Shown here piece by piece: positions 19,290 to 32,846 of a DNA stretch of 64,000 bases. Source of the DNA: Aurelia coerulea (lineage: Eukaryota; Cnidaria; Scyphozoa; Semaeostomeae; Ulmaridae); contig CM076951.1 of assembly GCA_039566865.1 (NCBI GenBank), positions 11,789,484 to 11,853,483 of the forward strand, read 5' to 3'. The position numbers and the translations under genes were made by a program. Positions within the stretch are counted from its first letter, which is position 1, and each line of letters starts with the position of its first letter. The notes under the pieces are model-generated. The model saw only the letters and a program-made list of their open reading frames with translations. It searched no databases and was not told where the DNA came from.

Positions 19290-22200
19290 ATCTAAAAAGA
19301 GTACCTCATTTTGAAAAGGGAAAGAAACAAAACGAGAAGATATCAGGACAGCCTAAAAAGAGTACCTCATTTTGACTAGAGAAAGAAACAAAACGAGAAG
19401 ATATCAGGATAGCCTAAAAAGAGTACCTCCTCTTGACTAGAGAAAGAAACAAAACGAGAAGATATCAGGACAGCCTAAAATGAGTACCTCCTTTTGACAA
19501 GAGAAAGGAAGAAAACGAGAAGATATCAGGACGGCCTAAAAAGAGTACCTCCTTTTGACTAGAGAAAGAAACAAAACGAGAAGATATCAGGACAGCATAA
19601 AAAGAGTACCTCCTCTTGACTAGAGAAAGGAACAAAATGAGAAGATATCAGGACAGCATAAAAAGAGTACCTCCATATCACTAGAGAAAGGAAGAAAACG
19701 AGAAGATATCAGGACAGCCTAAAAAGAGTACCTCCTTTTGACTAGAGAAAGAAACAAAACGAGAAGATATCAGGACAGCATAAAAAGAGTACCTCCTCTT
19801 GACTAGAGAAAGGAACAAAATGAGAAGATATCAGGACAGCATAAAAAGAGTACCTCCATATCACTAGAGAAAGGAAGAAAACGAGAAGATATCAGGACAG
19901 CCTAAAAACAGTACCTCCTTTTGACTAGAGAAAGAAACATAACGAGAAGATATCAGGACAGCCTAAAATGAGTACCTCCTTTTGACAAGAGAAAGGAAGA
20001 AAACGAGAAGATATCAGGACGGCCTAAAAAGAGTACCTCCTTTTGACTAGAGAAAGGAACAAAACGAGAAGATATCAGGACGGCCTAAAAAGAGTACCTC
20101 CTTTTGACTAGAGAAAGAAACAAAACGAGAAGATATCAGGACAGCATAAAAAGAGTACCTCCTCTTGACTAGAGAAAGGAACAAAATGAGAAGATATCAG
20201 GACAGCATAAAAAGAGTACCTCCATATCACTAGAGAAAGGAAGAAAACGAGAAGATATCAGGACAGTCTAAAAAGAGTACCTCCATATGACTAGAGAAAG
20301 GAAGAAAACGAGAAGATATCAGGACAGCATAAAAAGAGTACCTCCTCTTGACTAGAGAAAGGAACAAAATGAGAAGATATCAGGACAGTCTAAAAAGAGT
20401 ACCTCCATATGACTAGAGAAAGGAAGAAAACGAGAAGATATCAGGACAGCCTAAAAAGAGTACCTCCATATGACTAGAGAAAGGAAGAAAACGAGAAGAT
20501 ATCAGGACAGCCTAAAAACAGTACCTCCTTTTGACTAGAGAAAGAAACATAACGAGAAGATATCAGGACAGCCTAAAAAGAGTACCTCCATATGACTAGA
20601 GAAAGGAAGAAAACGAGAAGATATCAGCACAGCCTAAAAAGAGTACCTCCTTTTGACTAGAGAAAGGAACAAAATGAGAAGATATCAGCACAGCCTAAAA
20701 AGAGTACCTCCTTTTGACTAGAGAAAGAAACAAAATGAGAAGATATCAGCACAGCCTAAAAAGAGTACCTCCTTTTGACTAGAGAAAGGAAGAAAACGAG
20801 AAGATATCAGGACAGCCTAAAAAGAGTACCTCCTTTTGACTAGAGAAAGAAACATAATGAGAAGATATCAGGACAGCCTAAAAAGAGTACCTCCTTTTGA
20901 CTAGAGAAAGGAACAAAACGAGAAGATATCAGCACAGCCTAAAAAGAGTACCTCCTTTTGACTAGAGAAAGGAACAAACGAGAAGATATCAGCACAGCCT
21001 AAAAAGAGTACCTCCTTTTGACTAGAGAAAGGAACAAAATGAGAAGATATCAGCACAGCCTAAAAAGAGTACCTCCTTTTGACTAGAGAAAGGAACAAAC
21101 GAGAAGATATCAGCACAGCCTAAAAAGAGTACCTCCTTTTGACTAGAGAAAGGAACAAAATGAGAAGATATCAGCACAGCCTAAAAAGAGTACCTCCTTT
21201 TGACTAGAGAAAGGAACAAACGAGAAGATATCAGCACAGCCTAAAAAGAGTACCTCCTTTTGACTAGAGAAAGGAACAAACGAGAAGATATCAGCACAGC
21301 CTAAAAAGAGTACCTCCTTTTGACTAGAGAAAGAAACAAAACGAGAAGATATCAGCACAGCCTAAAAAGAGTACCTCCTTTAGACTAGAGAAAGGAACAT
21401 AATGAGAAGATATCAGGACAGCCTAAAAAGAGTACCTCCTTTTGACTAGAGAAAGAAACAAAACGAGAAGATATCAGGACAGCCTAAAAACAGTACCTCC
21501 TTTTGACTAGAGAAAGAAACATAACGAGAAGATATCAGGACAGCCTAAAAAGAGTACCTCCTTTTGACTAGAGAAAGAAACATAATGAGAAGATATCAGG
21601 ACAGCCTAAAAAGAGTACCTCCTTTTGACTAGAGAAAGGAAGAAAACGAGAAAATATCAGGACAGCATAAAAAGAGTACCTCCATTTGACTAGAGAAAGG
21701 AAGAAAATGAGAAGATATCAGGACAGCCTAAAAAGAGTACCTCCATTTGACTAGAGAAAGGAAGAAAATGAGAAGATATCAGGACAGCATAAAAAGAGTA
21801 CCTCCTCTTGACTAGAGAAAGAAACATAACGAGAAGATATCAGGACAGCCTAAAAAGAGTACCTCCTTTTGACTAGAGAAAGGAACAAAATGAGAAGATA
21901 TCAGGACAGCATAAAAAGAGTACCTCCATTTGACTAGAGAAAGGAAGAAAACGAGAAGATATCAGCACAGCCTAAAAAGAGTACCTCCTTTTGACTAGAG
22001 AAAGAAACAAAACGAGAAGATATCAGCACAGCCTAAAAAGAGTACCTCCTTTAGACTAGAGAAAGGAACAAAATGAGAAGATATCAGGACAGCCTAAAAA
22101 GAGTACCTCCTTTTGACTAGAGAAAGAAACAAAACGAGAAGATATCAGGACAGCCAAAAAAGAGTACCTCCATTTGACTACCGGGTGAGTCAGAAAAAAC

Positions 22201-24290
22201 GTGGGGTGTTTGGCGGACTGTGACGTCGCGCTTAGCCACCCGACCGTTGTGAACTAAATTATTCCGAGCAGCCATCAATCTGACTTAGATCATAAACTTT
22301 TCCCCATCGAAATCGGTCATGTGATTCATTATTTGATAAAGCTTTTCTTCCTAAAATTTTGTATGGGAGTCTTGCAAACTGAGGAAACCTTTAACCAAGC
22401 CCGCGACCAAGCCCTTTCAGCATTTTAGCCTTGACAAAGCTGCAGGTACACGTGGTATTATCTGGGGAGCATGAAACAGTTCGGAAATAGTGTTTTCTCC
22501 CCTGGGATGCCTTGTCACGTCATAACATGTCCTGCAAAGAGAATATGTTTGAGAGACAGTAAAAACGCATGCTTCTTTGTGTTTTAAAGAGATTTATATC
22601 AACAAGATCAATGCGATGCTTCATGACAAAACTATTTCATTCTCCCCTGATAATACCACGTGTAGCTGCAGCTCTGGCAAAGGTAGAATGCTGAAAGAGC
22701 TCTATCAAAAATTTCATAAGTTTGCAAAGCTCCCATACAACGTCTTACGAAGAAAATATTTTCTGATTAATACATCAAATGACCGATTTCGATGGGGAAA
22801 GACTTATGATCTAAGTTAGACCTTTGGCTGCAAGAAAAAATTTAGTTCGCTACGATCAGGTTGCTGAATGCGACGTCACAATCCGCCAAACAACCCACGT
22901 TTTTTCTGACTCACCCAGTAGAGAAAGGAAGAAAACGAGAAGATATCAGGACAGCCTAAAAAGAGTACCTCCATTTGACTAGAGAAAGGAACAAAATGAG
23001 AAGATATCAGGACAGCATAAAAAGAGTACCTCCATTTGACTAGAGAAAGGAAGAAAACGAGAAGATATCAGGACAGCCTAAAAGGAGTACCTCCTTTTGA
23101 CTAGAGAAAGGAACAAACGAGAAGATATCAGCACAGCCTAAAAAGAGTACCTCCTTTTGACTAGAGAAAGGAACAAACGAGAAGATATCAGCACAGCCTA
23201 AAAAGAGTACCTCCTTTTGACTAGAGAAAGGAACAAAATGAGAAGATATCAGCACAGCCTAAAAAGAGTACCTCCTTTTGACTAGAGAAAGAAACAAAAC
23301 GAGAAGATATCAGGACAGCCTAAAAACAGTACCTCCTTTTGACTAGAGAAAGAAACATAACGAGAAGATATCAGGACAGCCTAAAAAGAGTACCTCCTTT
23401 TGACTAGAGAAAGAAACATAACGAGAAGATATCAGGACAGCCTAAAAAGAGTACCTCCTTTTGACTAGAGAAAGGAAGAAAACGAGAAAATATCAGGACA
23501 GCATAAAAAGAGTACCTCCATTTGACTAGAGAAAGGAAGAAAATGAGAAGATATCAGGACAGCCTAAAAAGAGTACCTCCATATGACTAGAGAAAGGAAG
23601 AAAACGAGAAGATATCAGGACAGCCTAAAAACAGTACCTCCTTTTGACTAGAGAAAGAAACATAACGAGAAGATATCAGGACAGCCTAAAAAGAGTACCT
23701 CCTTTTGACTAGAGAAAGGAACAAAATGAGAAGATATCAGGACAGCAGAAAAAGAGTACCTCCATTTGACTAGAGAAAGGAAGAAAACGAGAAGATATCA
23801 GCACAGCCTAAAAAGAGTACCTCCTTTTGACTAGAGAAAGAAACAAAACGAGAAGATATCAGCACAGCCTAAAAAGAGTACCTCCTTTAGACTAGAGAAA
23901 GGAACAAAATGAGAAGATATCAGGACAGCCTAAAAAGAGTACCTCCTTTTGACTAGAGAAAGAAACATAACGAGAAGATATCAGGACAGCCTAAAAAGAG
24001 TACCTCCATTTGACTAGAGAAAGGAAGAAAACGAGAAGATATCAGGACAGCCTAAAAAGAGTACCTCCTTTTGACTAGAGAAAGAAACATAATGAGAAGA
24101 TATCAGGACAGCCTAAAAAGAGTACCTCCATTTGACTAGAGAAAGGAAGAAAACGAGAAGATATCAGGACAGCCTAAAAGGAGTACCTCCTTTTGACTAG
24201 AGAAAGGAAGAAAACGAGAAAATATCAGGACAGCCTAAAAGGAGTACCTCCTTTTGACTAGAGAAAGGACAAAACGAGAAGATATCAGGA
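19290..24290. repeat. Satellite 1: 61-bp tandem repeat, about 70 copies
   Basis: The unit is a 61-mer: AGCCTAAAAAGAGTACCTCC, TTTTGACTAGAGAAAGGAAC, AAAACGAGAAGATATCAGGAC; 60-bp variants lack one A. Successive GAAGATATC landmarks are 61 bp apart (for example 19336 and 19397). Variants (CCATATGAC, TTTAGAC, AGCATAAAA, CAGCAC) recur in blocks, showing higher-order structure. The TTTAGACTAGAG variant is at about 21378, 22050 and 23885, separated by whole numbers of monomers once the MITE is removed. Runs of 60-bp variants create a minus-strand open frame of 20-residue repeats (21143-21358, 23040-23255), which I regard as accidental. Confidence 0.97.
22181..22918. mobile_element. Palindromic TA-flanked MITE inside satellite 1 (copy 1)
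   Basis: Ends CCGGGTGAGTCAGAAAAAAC and the complementary ACGTTTTTTCTGACTCACCCAG, flanked by TA (22179-22180 and 22919-22920). The neighbouring 61-bp monomers show the empty site (GACTAGAG), so the TA duplication is directly visible, as in Tc1/mariner transposition. The two halves are inverted copies of each other over about 350 bp (both carry CCATCGAAATCGGTCA and CACGTGGTATTATC), so the whole 738-bp element can fold back. An 80-codon frame at 22577-22819 is part of one arm. Confidence 0.92.
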
Positions 24291-26411
24291 CTTCCAGGAT
24301 GCACAGCTAAAATGATCAATCTTAAACTAAATGCATGGACCTCCATAAACCAATGGTGGGATGAAATTGAAAAGCCAGACTTTTGAATACACATGAAACC
24401 AGAGGTTTAGAAGAACGGCCTGGCCATGATTTGATGTCATTACAACATGTCAGATCAATGGGACAAGCCGCGATGTCCTTTTTGACGAGATCATAAAATG
24501 AAAACCCAGCTTCATGTTTATGCATTCCAAAGACAAGTTCTTAAACAAATGATTCGTAGTACAAAATTTGAAAATAGCCTTCAATAACGGACTTATCATA
24601 TTAAACCCATAAAAGCAACCCAAACACCGAAATCATAGAAAGAAGACTGTTAACTCCTGTAAAAGAAACGACAACCAAAATCAACCTGTAGCAGGAGAAA
24701 GACTGTAAAATCCTGTATAAGAGAACCGAATTAATCTTAAAACCTGAAAGGAAAGGAATAAGTTAGTAACTCACCAGTAACTGCTGTAAAGATTAACGTG
24801 AATTCATCAAATACGCGTTTTGTCGCACTTTCATCAGTTTGGTTCATGCCAAGGACAAATTACCAATAAGAACAGGCCCTATGTTAGTAGAACTCAAACT
24901 CAAAGGAACATCGAACTCAATTCTCACTGAGGAGGCTGCCGAAGGGCAGCGAAAATTCTGAGAAGAAAATGTTTAAGTTTAAGTGTGTTTTGAATAATGG
25001 TTTTCAAACTCAAAACTCAAGATAGGTATGAAGCTACATATGTACAATTTTTCGTATAACACACAGGATCTCGTCAAAGCATTGGCTCACAACGCCAGTG
25101 ACTGAAAACATGATTCTCAACTCTATTTCTCAAAACGATTAGTCTCGATCTCTCTTCTCTAACTCTAAGTCCAATTTCAAAACTTTTATTCTCAATTCTC
25201 AATGTCTCGCTCAAAAACAAACATCTAATTTTAGACGTCTCTTTAATCGTCATGTGACATAAATATTACGTCATTTCAGAACACACTCCGGCCGCCCCAA
25301 TGATTGGATTGGCTGCTAATCAACGTTATAAAAATCTAAAGTCAAGCTAAACGAAAAATAAAGTAAATGGTCACTTAAAGTTTTCCTTGAATCAATCCTA
25401 CCTCTAGACTTATGACGATGAGTCTCTTTCGAATTTCTTTTTTTTCTTCGAATTTGAATTTCTATCGAGTCAGGTTGGCTTCTGCTGGGTTCAGATGGGT
25501 TCAGATGGATTCAGCAGGGTTCAGGTGGGTTTAACTTATATAAATTACGCCACAAGTTTTTGGTACAACCCGCAAAACATATTTGATGGCTGCTTGTAAT
25601 ACAGGAACAATCTTAAAGCGGAAATATCTATTGGTGTACACTCAGCAGCATGCAATGTACAACCATTCAGATACATATCCAGAAAGCACTCCCGCAACCT
25701 TCCCTATGCTCGCTCTGATCTTATTAACTATAATTTTGTGTGTAACCATCAATATATTTTTAGTACATTTGTTACCAGAATTTTATTCTCGAAGTTTGAA
25801 ACAATGATCCAATAGAAAAGAAAAAGATTTGTGCACTTCATAACCAGTGGTTAACGTATAAGTATGCTCTACAGGGTGTCCCAAAAAATGTGCCCTGTTT
25901 GCCTGAAGATTGCAACAAAACGGACAAAGATTCTTGCAAAGCTTTTGTATCATGTTGCTCTTGAGATATTCAATTATAGTTTGCTGCCATCCCCATAAAA
26001 TCCGTTGAAAAAGGATGGAGCTATGACCTTCAGAAGACAAAATTTGCCCAATGACTGAAACAAGTGGTCTGCCATTTTGCCTTGCTATTTTGCAGCAATA
26101 TGTAGCTCCATGGATGGAAAATGGAACAGCAGCCTCCAATTTCATAGCACTTGTGAAATTCCGATAAATCTCAGAAAGTTCCACTATTTCTGACCTCACA
26201 GAAATAATTTCTTACCTCACGTGAAGCTACTTATCACTTCAAACCTTTAGTCAATTAGACCAAACAAATTCCAAAATAAAAACTCTTCCATGAAAATTAA
26301 TAAAGGACAAACCAGTTTGTTATGTTTTGAAACTCTCTTGTCTGGTTATGAGGTGGAGCAATAATGTGTCTTGTAATTGCAGAAACATTATATTGAACCA
26401 TCAAAGAGGTT
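24291..26411. other. Gene-poor spacer between satellite 1 and unit B
   Basis: No gene I can support. It contains CTCAA-rich low-complexity sequence (24890-25210), a short GGTTCAGATGG-type minisatellite (about 25475-25530), and a GGGTGTCCCAAAAAATGTGC end at 25875 resembling the TIR of 9016-9552. A 74-codon frame at 25583-25807 has one hydrophobic segment, and a 138-codon minus frame spans 25783-26199; neither shows a recognisable domain. Confidence 0.4.
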
Positions 26412-28744
26412 GCTGATGCATTAAAAAAAGACAAGTACGATCAGCATTGGTCGATGTTGGTTCAGCAGCTGCTCAACCTGACCTCTTTGCACACCCAGAC
26501 ATATACGCAATTGACCTTATAAAACACCCATTCTCGTTTGGCTTCATCCTATTAAGAGACATGACCAACTCTGTGAACAATTTGAAGGACTATGCACATG
26601 TCGAAGAACTACGAATATTGCAGGCCTTGACAGTTATAACTGCTGGTTTCAAGGTAACATCTAGACATTGTTGCTATTTATATTATCAAAAATCATTTAT
26701 ATACCCAAATTTTATCAATAGCTAAAAGCATACTGCTTACATTTCGTTACAATCAGCACCATCTCTCCAAAGATAGTTTGCTCTAATAATTTTGTTGGTG
26801 AAAACTCCATATGATGCATAATACAACATCATCATTGCATTACATGTATGCCATTAAAGATTGGCTTGCACCGCATCTGAGGAAGATCGAGCAACACGGT
26901 AGGCCACGTGCCTTTAGGTTCTACGCAAAAGAGAATGGTCAAGTTGGCATGCTGTATCAACACTGGTCATCAGAGGGTACTTGGAAAGGCGATGAAGATC
27001 CGTTAGTTCTCCTGGAAAGCTTGCCGACTGGGTCCCCTTTATTATCACATGCTTCATTAGCTCACCAAAATAGCTTGGAAATGATTCAAAGTGGACTAAA
27101 GAATTGTGCCAATCGATTCACGATAAAGGAGCGAGAATGGTGGGATAATTTTGTTGGTGTCGAGGAGAAGAAACGCACCTTGTGGCAAAACATGACTGAG
27201 GATGAACTCACATGTGGTGGCGATGTTGCATGGTACCTCAAGAGTTTGAAAGAATATATGGAACCAGAATATGCAGTTGAGGTAGTGGATATGGAAGATG
27301 TTCAGCGAAAGAAACGAACAATCTAAAAACTCTATGCCAAGGAAAATGCATTCAAACAGGTATTGTAGTTTCCTGCAGCTACCGGTTTAGGACAAAGACA
27401 GGGAACCTTTCAAAGAATTATCAAAATTATTAGACAGACATTTTCATGATGTCCTTACATTTAATTGGTTTCTTGCGTCTTTGCTGATGTAATTGCTGTA
27501 TCATGTAAAATCAAAACTTTCACATGAAATCGAGAAGCAAGTTTGCGGATGGAAATACACAACATACTACTGCTGAAAATATGGCACTTCATACAGCGAA
27601 TCAACCATTCCCGTCCTGGCAAAATGAGATAATAATCACATATTAAATCTCTATTTGGTCCCAACACTAATAAAGAAGGAGCAAATACAAAGACAAATAA
27701 CCTATCAAATTTTGGTGATTTTGCATAAAAGTGCAAATGGTGTTTCATGCTCTATCATCAAACTATCATATGTTCTTATTGCACATTCCCTGCCTCTTCT
27801 CAAAAATCGAAAATATCGTAGTGCTTCGAAGACACACCTTCATAGCAAGACTACAAGCAAACTACATAGCAAAGATCAGAGAAGGGCCAAGGGAAGGGGA
27901 AGTACTTGTGATTGGAGACATTGCTGAAAATTATACCTTTGTCCTACAGGATGCAGCACTAGGTTTTCATTGGAACAACAGCTAAGCTACCATCCATCCT
28001 TTTGTGAACTATCACCGTTTTCCGTTGCCTGGTGATATGAATACAAATTTGAAAAGCCTTAATTTTGTAATTATATCAGATTGCCTCACTCACGATACCA
28101 TTGCAGTACACAGATTCCAGAGAAAACTTATTGCATATCTGAAAGATCATCTTCCATTTGAGAAAGTGATTTATTTTTCTGATGGAGCAGCATCCCAGTA
28201 TAAGAACAAGAAGAACTTTATCAATCTTGTCTATTATGAGGAGGATTTTGGAATACCAGCTGAATGGCATTTTTGCAACATCCCATCGGAATGGTCCATG
28301 TGCTGGGGTCAGTGGCACGATTAAGCGTTTGGCAGCAAGAGCTAGTCTTCAACGGCCATATAATGACCAATTGCAGACTCCTTTACAGCTATTCGAATAG
28401 GTCAAGGAAAGCATACCCACTGTTGTATTTGAGTTTGTACCAAAAGAGGAAGTAAGGGAAGAAGAGAGCACAATTGCTGACAGGCTCGAAAATAGTAGGA
28501 CTATCAAAGGAACACAGAAATGTCATGCATTTGTGCCAGTTACAGGTTCAACAAGTAAGTTAATTACAAGAGAATTTTCCTCATCAGCGTCTTCAAATGT
28601 AGTCAATGTCAGCACTCAAGAAACGAGAGATGAACTGCCATGGAATGACATTCACAGCTATGTGACTTGCGAATATGATGGCAAATGGTGGCTTGCACAT
28701 GTTGCAGACACCAGCGTTGATAGGAATGAAGTGAAAGTAACTTC
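26412..28744 (+). pseudogene. Transposase-like pseudogene, unit copy B
   Basis: Nearly identical to unit A from the tail of the satellite-2 monomer onward. The 5' exon is open here (26447-26650; SAAAQPDLFAHPDIYAIDLI, then the KDYAHVEEL exon with an AAG|GTAACA donor). The WWDNFVGV block is 26811-27326, the DDE-like block about 27831-28450 and the start of the Tudor/SH3-like block is at 28533. Similarity ends at 28744, within the last block, where unrelated sequence takes over. B and C share about 170 bp (27557-27728) missing from A. The stops after HWNNS, after RTI and in LFE match those of A. The Asp expected after the EWHF region is Ala (GPCAG in the shifted frame). It faces unit C as an inverted repeat. 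Confidence 0.75.
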
Positions 28745-29927
28745 TATCTACCGGCCCCTCTGGACCATTGGACCATGCCGCAGACCCTTGACCGTAATTT
28801 TGCATCGCACTGTTTCTCTTGCTGTAAATTCTTTCTATTATTTTCTTCAACCCTTGTTTTTATTATTAATTGCACTTTTCCTGAGAAAATGAATGAATCT
28901 CGCCATTCTAATTGTTCTTTGCTGGATTCAACATTCTCAGTTACGTATGATCAAACTGGTCAGAAATCTTTTGCTTTCGGATGGGCCTTTACAGCCTTAT
29001 GATATCAGATTCGTTGGGGATACGAACAGGCTCGATGAATCCCAACACAGTCTCCTAATGAAATATGACAACTGCTGGTCATATGTCTTTCTTTCCTGTA
29101 TATGACTGGATACGGGTATATTTGTGTTCAGTGTGTGCAGCTAATAGCCTGCCTCGTATACAATAAGCACAGAGTGCTAACCTCACCAAATATTAAAAAA
29201 TGGCGGACAGCTTCCCCAACGCTAGTAGTGAGGAAAGCGCTACACCACCAGCATCTACAAACGTCGTCTTTTCGAGGCCTGGTTCCTCAGCATCTTGTAT
29301 CTTTACTTATTTATACCACTATCTGTCGGAAATTGTATGAGCGGAAAAAGCTGCATGGAGGGAAGGGAAAGCAAAGGCAGACAAACTTGCAAAGTTAGTT
29401 GGCATATTACGATCAAATGAAAATGCTCAGCAATCAGATTGGTTTTATAAGCCATTTTCATACAACAAGAATAAATTTGGTCCAAGGATTTGCCAGTCAT
29501 GAGGCAGTGGCTGAGGCAATGTTTGAAGGTACTTATTTTTAAATTTATAACAAATTTTACAGTATGCAAATGAGTAACAAATTTGCTGAATTTGCAGGCC
29601 ACAAAAGCTATAAAAACCATAACCAACTATTTGTTTACACAAAAGTAGCAAAACACTCCTCAAATTAGCAATGTTGTTTGAATGGGAGACCTTACTGTGT
29701 TCATTTGTTTTTACTCAGCTGATTCGTATGATATGATATGCCAAATGCAAAATAGGTATATGCATGTTTTGATTTTCTATGCGTAAAAATTTCATCATGT
29801 GCTACTCAAATGAATTGTTTCCATGGAGTACCTTGCACATTCTTTCAAATTTAAGGGCTGTAAAGGCTGGCTATCTGTAAAATGGGGAACGGGGAATCTT
29901 GGAGTCATTGGGGAATTGGGGGATCTG
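28745..29927. other. Spacer between inverted units B and C, with a possible exon
   Basis: A start in good context (AAAAATGGCGGACAGC, ATG at about 29201) opens a Ser/Pro-rich frame. A second frame about 29310-29500 is charged and protein-like (GKAKADKLAKLVGILRSNE; DWFYKPFSYNKNKFGPRIC) with internal stops, then a GAAGGTACTT donor-like site near 29527. Joining the two needs a frameshift. I do not recognise the product; it could be the true 5' exon of a transposase-like gene. Confidence 0.3.
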
Positions 29928-32846
29928 TAAAAGGGGGTTGCCATGCTTTCTGTTTGTTTCCTTTGACCACTGCAAGTGACTGCCCAATTTCAGACTTGAT
30001 TCCATAATCGTCAATTCTGTTCCATAACCAACGGCAAAGAGAGGGGGCAAGATGAAGGATGGTTGGCATCATACGCTCGAATGTGACCATTTAGATCCCC
30101 ATCAAGCTTTTCAGGAGTAGATTGAGTATCGAGAAGGAACAACATGTTCCCTATCTTCCCTATGGTAACTGTATGCAGCTCACAAGTGAATATCAAAAGG
30201 AAGCTATCGTCACCACTTAAGGGGCCTGCAATCTAGTTTGTAGCCTTTCATAATTGCTTTCTTCATACACTTGCAAATATGAAGAGATTAATTCTCAAAG
30301 CATATTTCATAGGTATAGTCCGTCAATAAAATCTCTCTCAATTCAACAAAAATCTGGTGACATGTTCCCAGCATTTCTTTTTTGATTTTGCTATTCGATT
30401 TACAAATACCAATATGGAATTAACAGCAATTTAATTTCATCTGACCACTTACATTGTTGTTTAGTTCAGGCATCTAAAGTGTTGCAGGCTTTGTTTATCT
30501 CCCTTTGCGACAAGGAATATGCTCGGCCAGTAGCAGTCATTGGGTCAACTTTAGTCAGTATGCTGGACCTTGGTACAACTAGGACATCTTCCCTTCTAGG
30601 ATACGTGAAAGATGGTGCTGGTCCAGATGGATGTAGAAATGTTACTTTCACTTCATTCCTATCAACGCTGGTGTCTGCAACATGTGCAAGCCACCATTTG
30701 CCATCATATTCGCAAGTCACATAGCTGTGAATGTCATTCCATGGCAGTTCATCTCTCGTTTCTTGAGTGCTGACATTGACTACATTTGAAGACGCTGATG
30801 AGGAAAATTCTCTTGTAATTAACTTACTTGTTGAACCTGTAACTGGCACAAATGCATGACATTTCTGTGTTCCTTTGATAGTCCTACTATTTTCGAGCCT
30901 GTCAGCAATTATGCTCTCTTCTTCCCTTACTTCCTCTTTTGGTACAAACTCAAATACAACAGTGGGTATGCTTTCCTTGACCTATTCGAATAGCTGTAAA
31001 GGAGTCTGCAATTGGTCATTATATGGCCGTTGAAGACTAGCTCTTGCTGCCAAACGCTTAATCGTGCCACTGACCCCAGCACATGGACCATTCCGATGGG
31101 ATGTTGCAAAAAATGCCATTCAGCTGGTATTCCAAAATCCTCCTCATAATAGACAAGATTGATAAAGTTCTTCTTGTTCTTATACTGGGATGCTGCTCCA
31201 TCAGAAAAATAAATCACTTTCTCAAATGGAAGATGATCTTTCAGATATGCAATAAGTTTTCTCTGGAATCTGTGTACTGCAATGGTATCGTGAGTGAGGC
31301 AATCTGATATAATTACAAAATTAAGGCTTTTCAAATTTGTATTCATATCACCAGGCAAAGGAAAACGGTGATAGTTCACAAAAGGATGGATGGTAGCTTA
31401 GCTGTTGTTCCAATGAAAACCTAGTGCTGCATCCTGTAGGACAAAGGTATAATTTTGAGCAATGTCTCCAATCACAAGTACTTCCCCTTCCCTTGGCCCT
31501 TCTCTGATCTTTGCTATGTAGTTTGCTTGTAGTCTTGCTATGAAGGTGTGTCTTCGAAGCACTACGATATTTTCGATTTTTGAGAAGAGGCAGGGAATGT
31601 GCAATAAGAACATATGATAGTTTGATGATAGAGCATGAAACACCATTTGCACTTTTATGCAAAATCACCAAAATTTGATAGGTTATTTGTCTTTGTATTT
31701 GCTCCTTCTTTATTAGTGTTGGGACCAAATATAGATTTAATATGTGATTATTATCTCATTTTGCCAGGCAAAGAATGGTTGATTCGCTGTATGAAGTGCC
31801 ATATTTTCAGCAGTAGTATGTTGTGTATTTCCATCCGCAAACTTGCTTCTCGATTTCATGTGAAAGTTTTGATTTTACATGATAGAGCAATTACATCAGC
31901 AAAGACCCAAGAAACCAATTAAATGTAAGGACATCATTAAGATATCTGTCTAATAATTTTGATAATTCTTTGAAAGGTTCCCTGTCTTTGTCCTAAACCG
32001 GTAGCTGCAGCAAACTACAATACCTGTTTGAATGCATTTTCCTTGGCATAGAGTTTTTTTATTGTTCGTTTCTTTCGCTGAACATCTTCCATATCCACTA
32101 CCTCAACTGCATTTTCTGGTTCCATATATTCTTTCAAACTCTTGAGGTACCATGCAACATCGCCACCACATGTGAGTTCATCCTCAGTCATGTTTTGCCA
32201 CAAGGTGCGTTTCTTCTCCTTGACACCAACAAAATTATCCCACCATTCTCGCTCAATTATCGTGAATCGATCGGCACAATTCTTCAGTCCACTTTGAATC
32301 ATTTCCAAGCTATTTTGGTGAGCTGATGAAGCATGTGATAATAAAGGGGACCCAGTCGGCAAGCTTTCCAGGAGTACTAACGGATCTTCATCGCCTTTCC
32401 AAGTACCCTCTGATGACCAGTGTCGATACAGCATGTCAACTTGACCATCCTCTTTTGCGTAGAACCTAAAGGCACGTGGCCTACCGTGTTGCTTGATCTT
32501 CCTCAGATGCGGTGCAAGCCAATCTTTAATGGCATACATGTAATGCAATGATGATGTTGTATTATGCATCATATGGAGTTTTCACCAAAAAAATTATTGG
32601 AGCAAGCTATTTTTGGAGAAATCATGCTCATTGTAATGAAATGTAAGCAGTCTGCTTTTAGCTATTGATAAAATTTGGGCATTAAACGATTTTTGATAAT
32701 ATAAATAGCAAGATTGTCTAGCTGTTACCTTGAAACCAGCAGTTATAACTGTCAAGGCCTGCAATATTCGTAGTTCTTCAACATGTGCATAGTCCTTCAA
32801 ATTGCTTGCGGCCTTGGTCATGTCTCTTGATAAGATGAAGCCAAGC
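29928..32846 (-). pseudogene. Transposase-like pseudogene, unit copy C (split by BEL/Pao insertion)
   Basis: Reverse-oriented copy of the same unit. Block order on the minus strand: KDYAHVEEL exon (about 32820-32735), WWDNFVGV block (32572-32015), DDE-like block (about 31552-30927, with VIYFSDGAASQYKNKKNF), Tudor/SH3-like block (30849-30466), and the 3' flank to 29928. The 5' exon is interrupted at 32846 by the LTR element and resumes at 36588. It then runs into satellite 2. Unlike A and B, C reads through the RTI stop (185 codons), so it is closer to the intact form there. It still shares the stops after HWNNS and in LFE, so no copy here can be functional. Confidence 0.75.

Noticed and set aside
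21143..23255. Repetitive protein frames (71 codons) on the minus strand of satellite 1
   Set aside because: They exist only where 60-bp variants cluster; no start context, and 61-bp units break the frame.
19290..24290. CRISPR-like array
   Set aside because: Repeats are head to tail with no unique spacers, in a eukaryotic context; it is a satellite.
25783..26199. 138-codon minus-strand frame
   Set aside because: Overlaps a GGGTGTCCC-type element end; no motif, no homologue in the window, probably chance.
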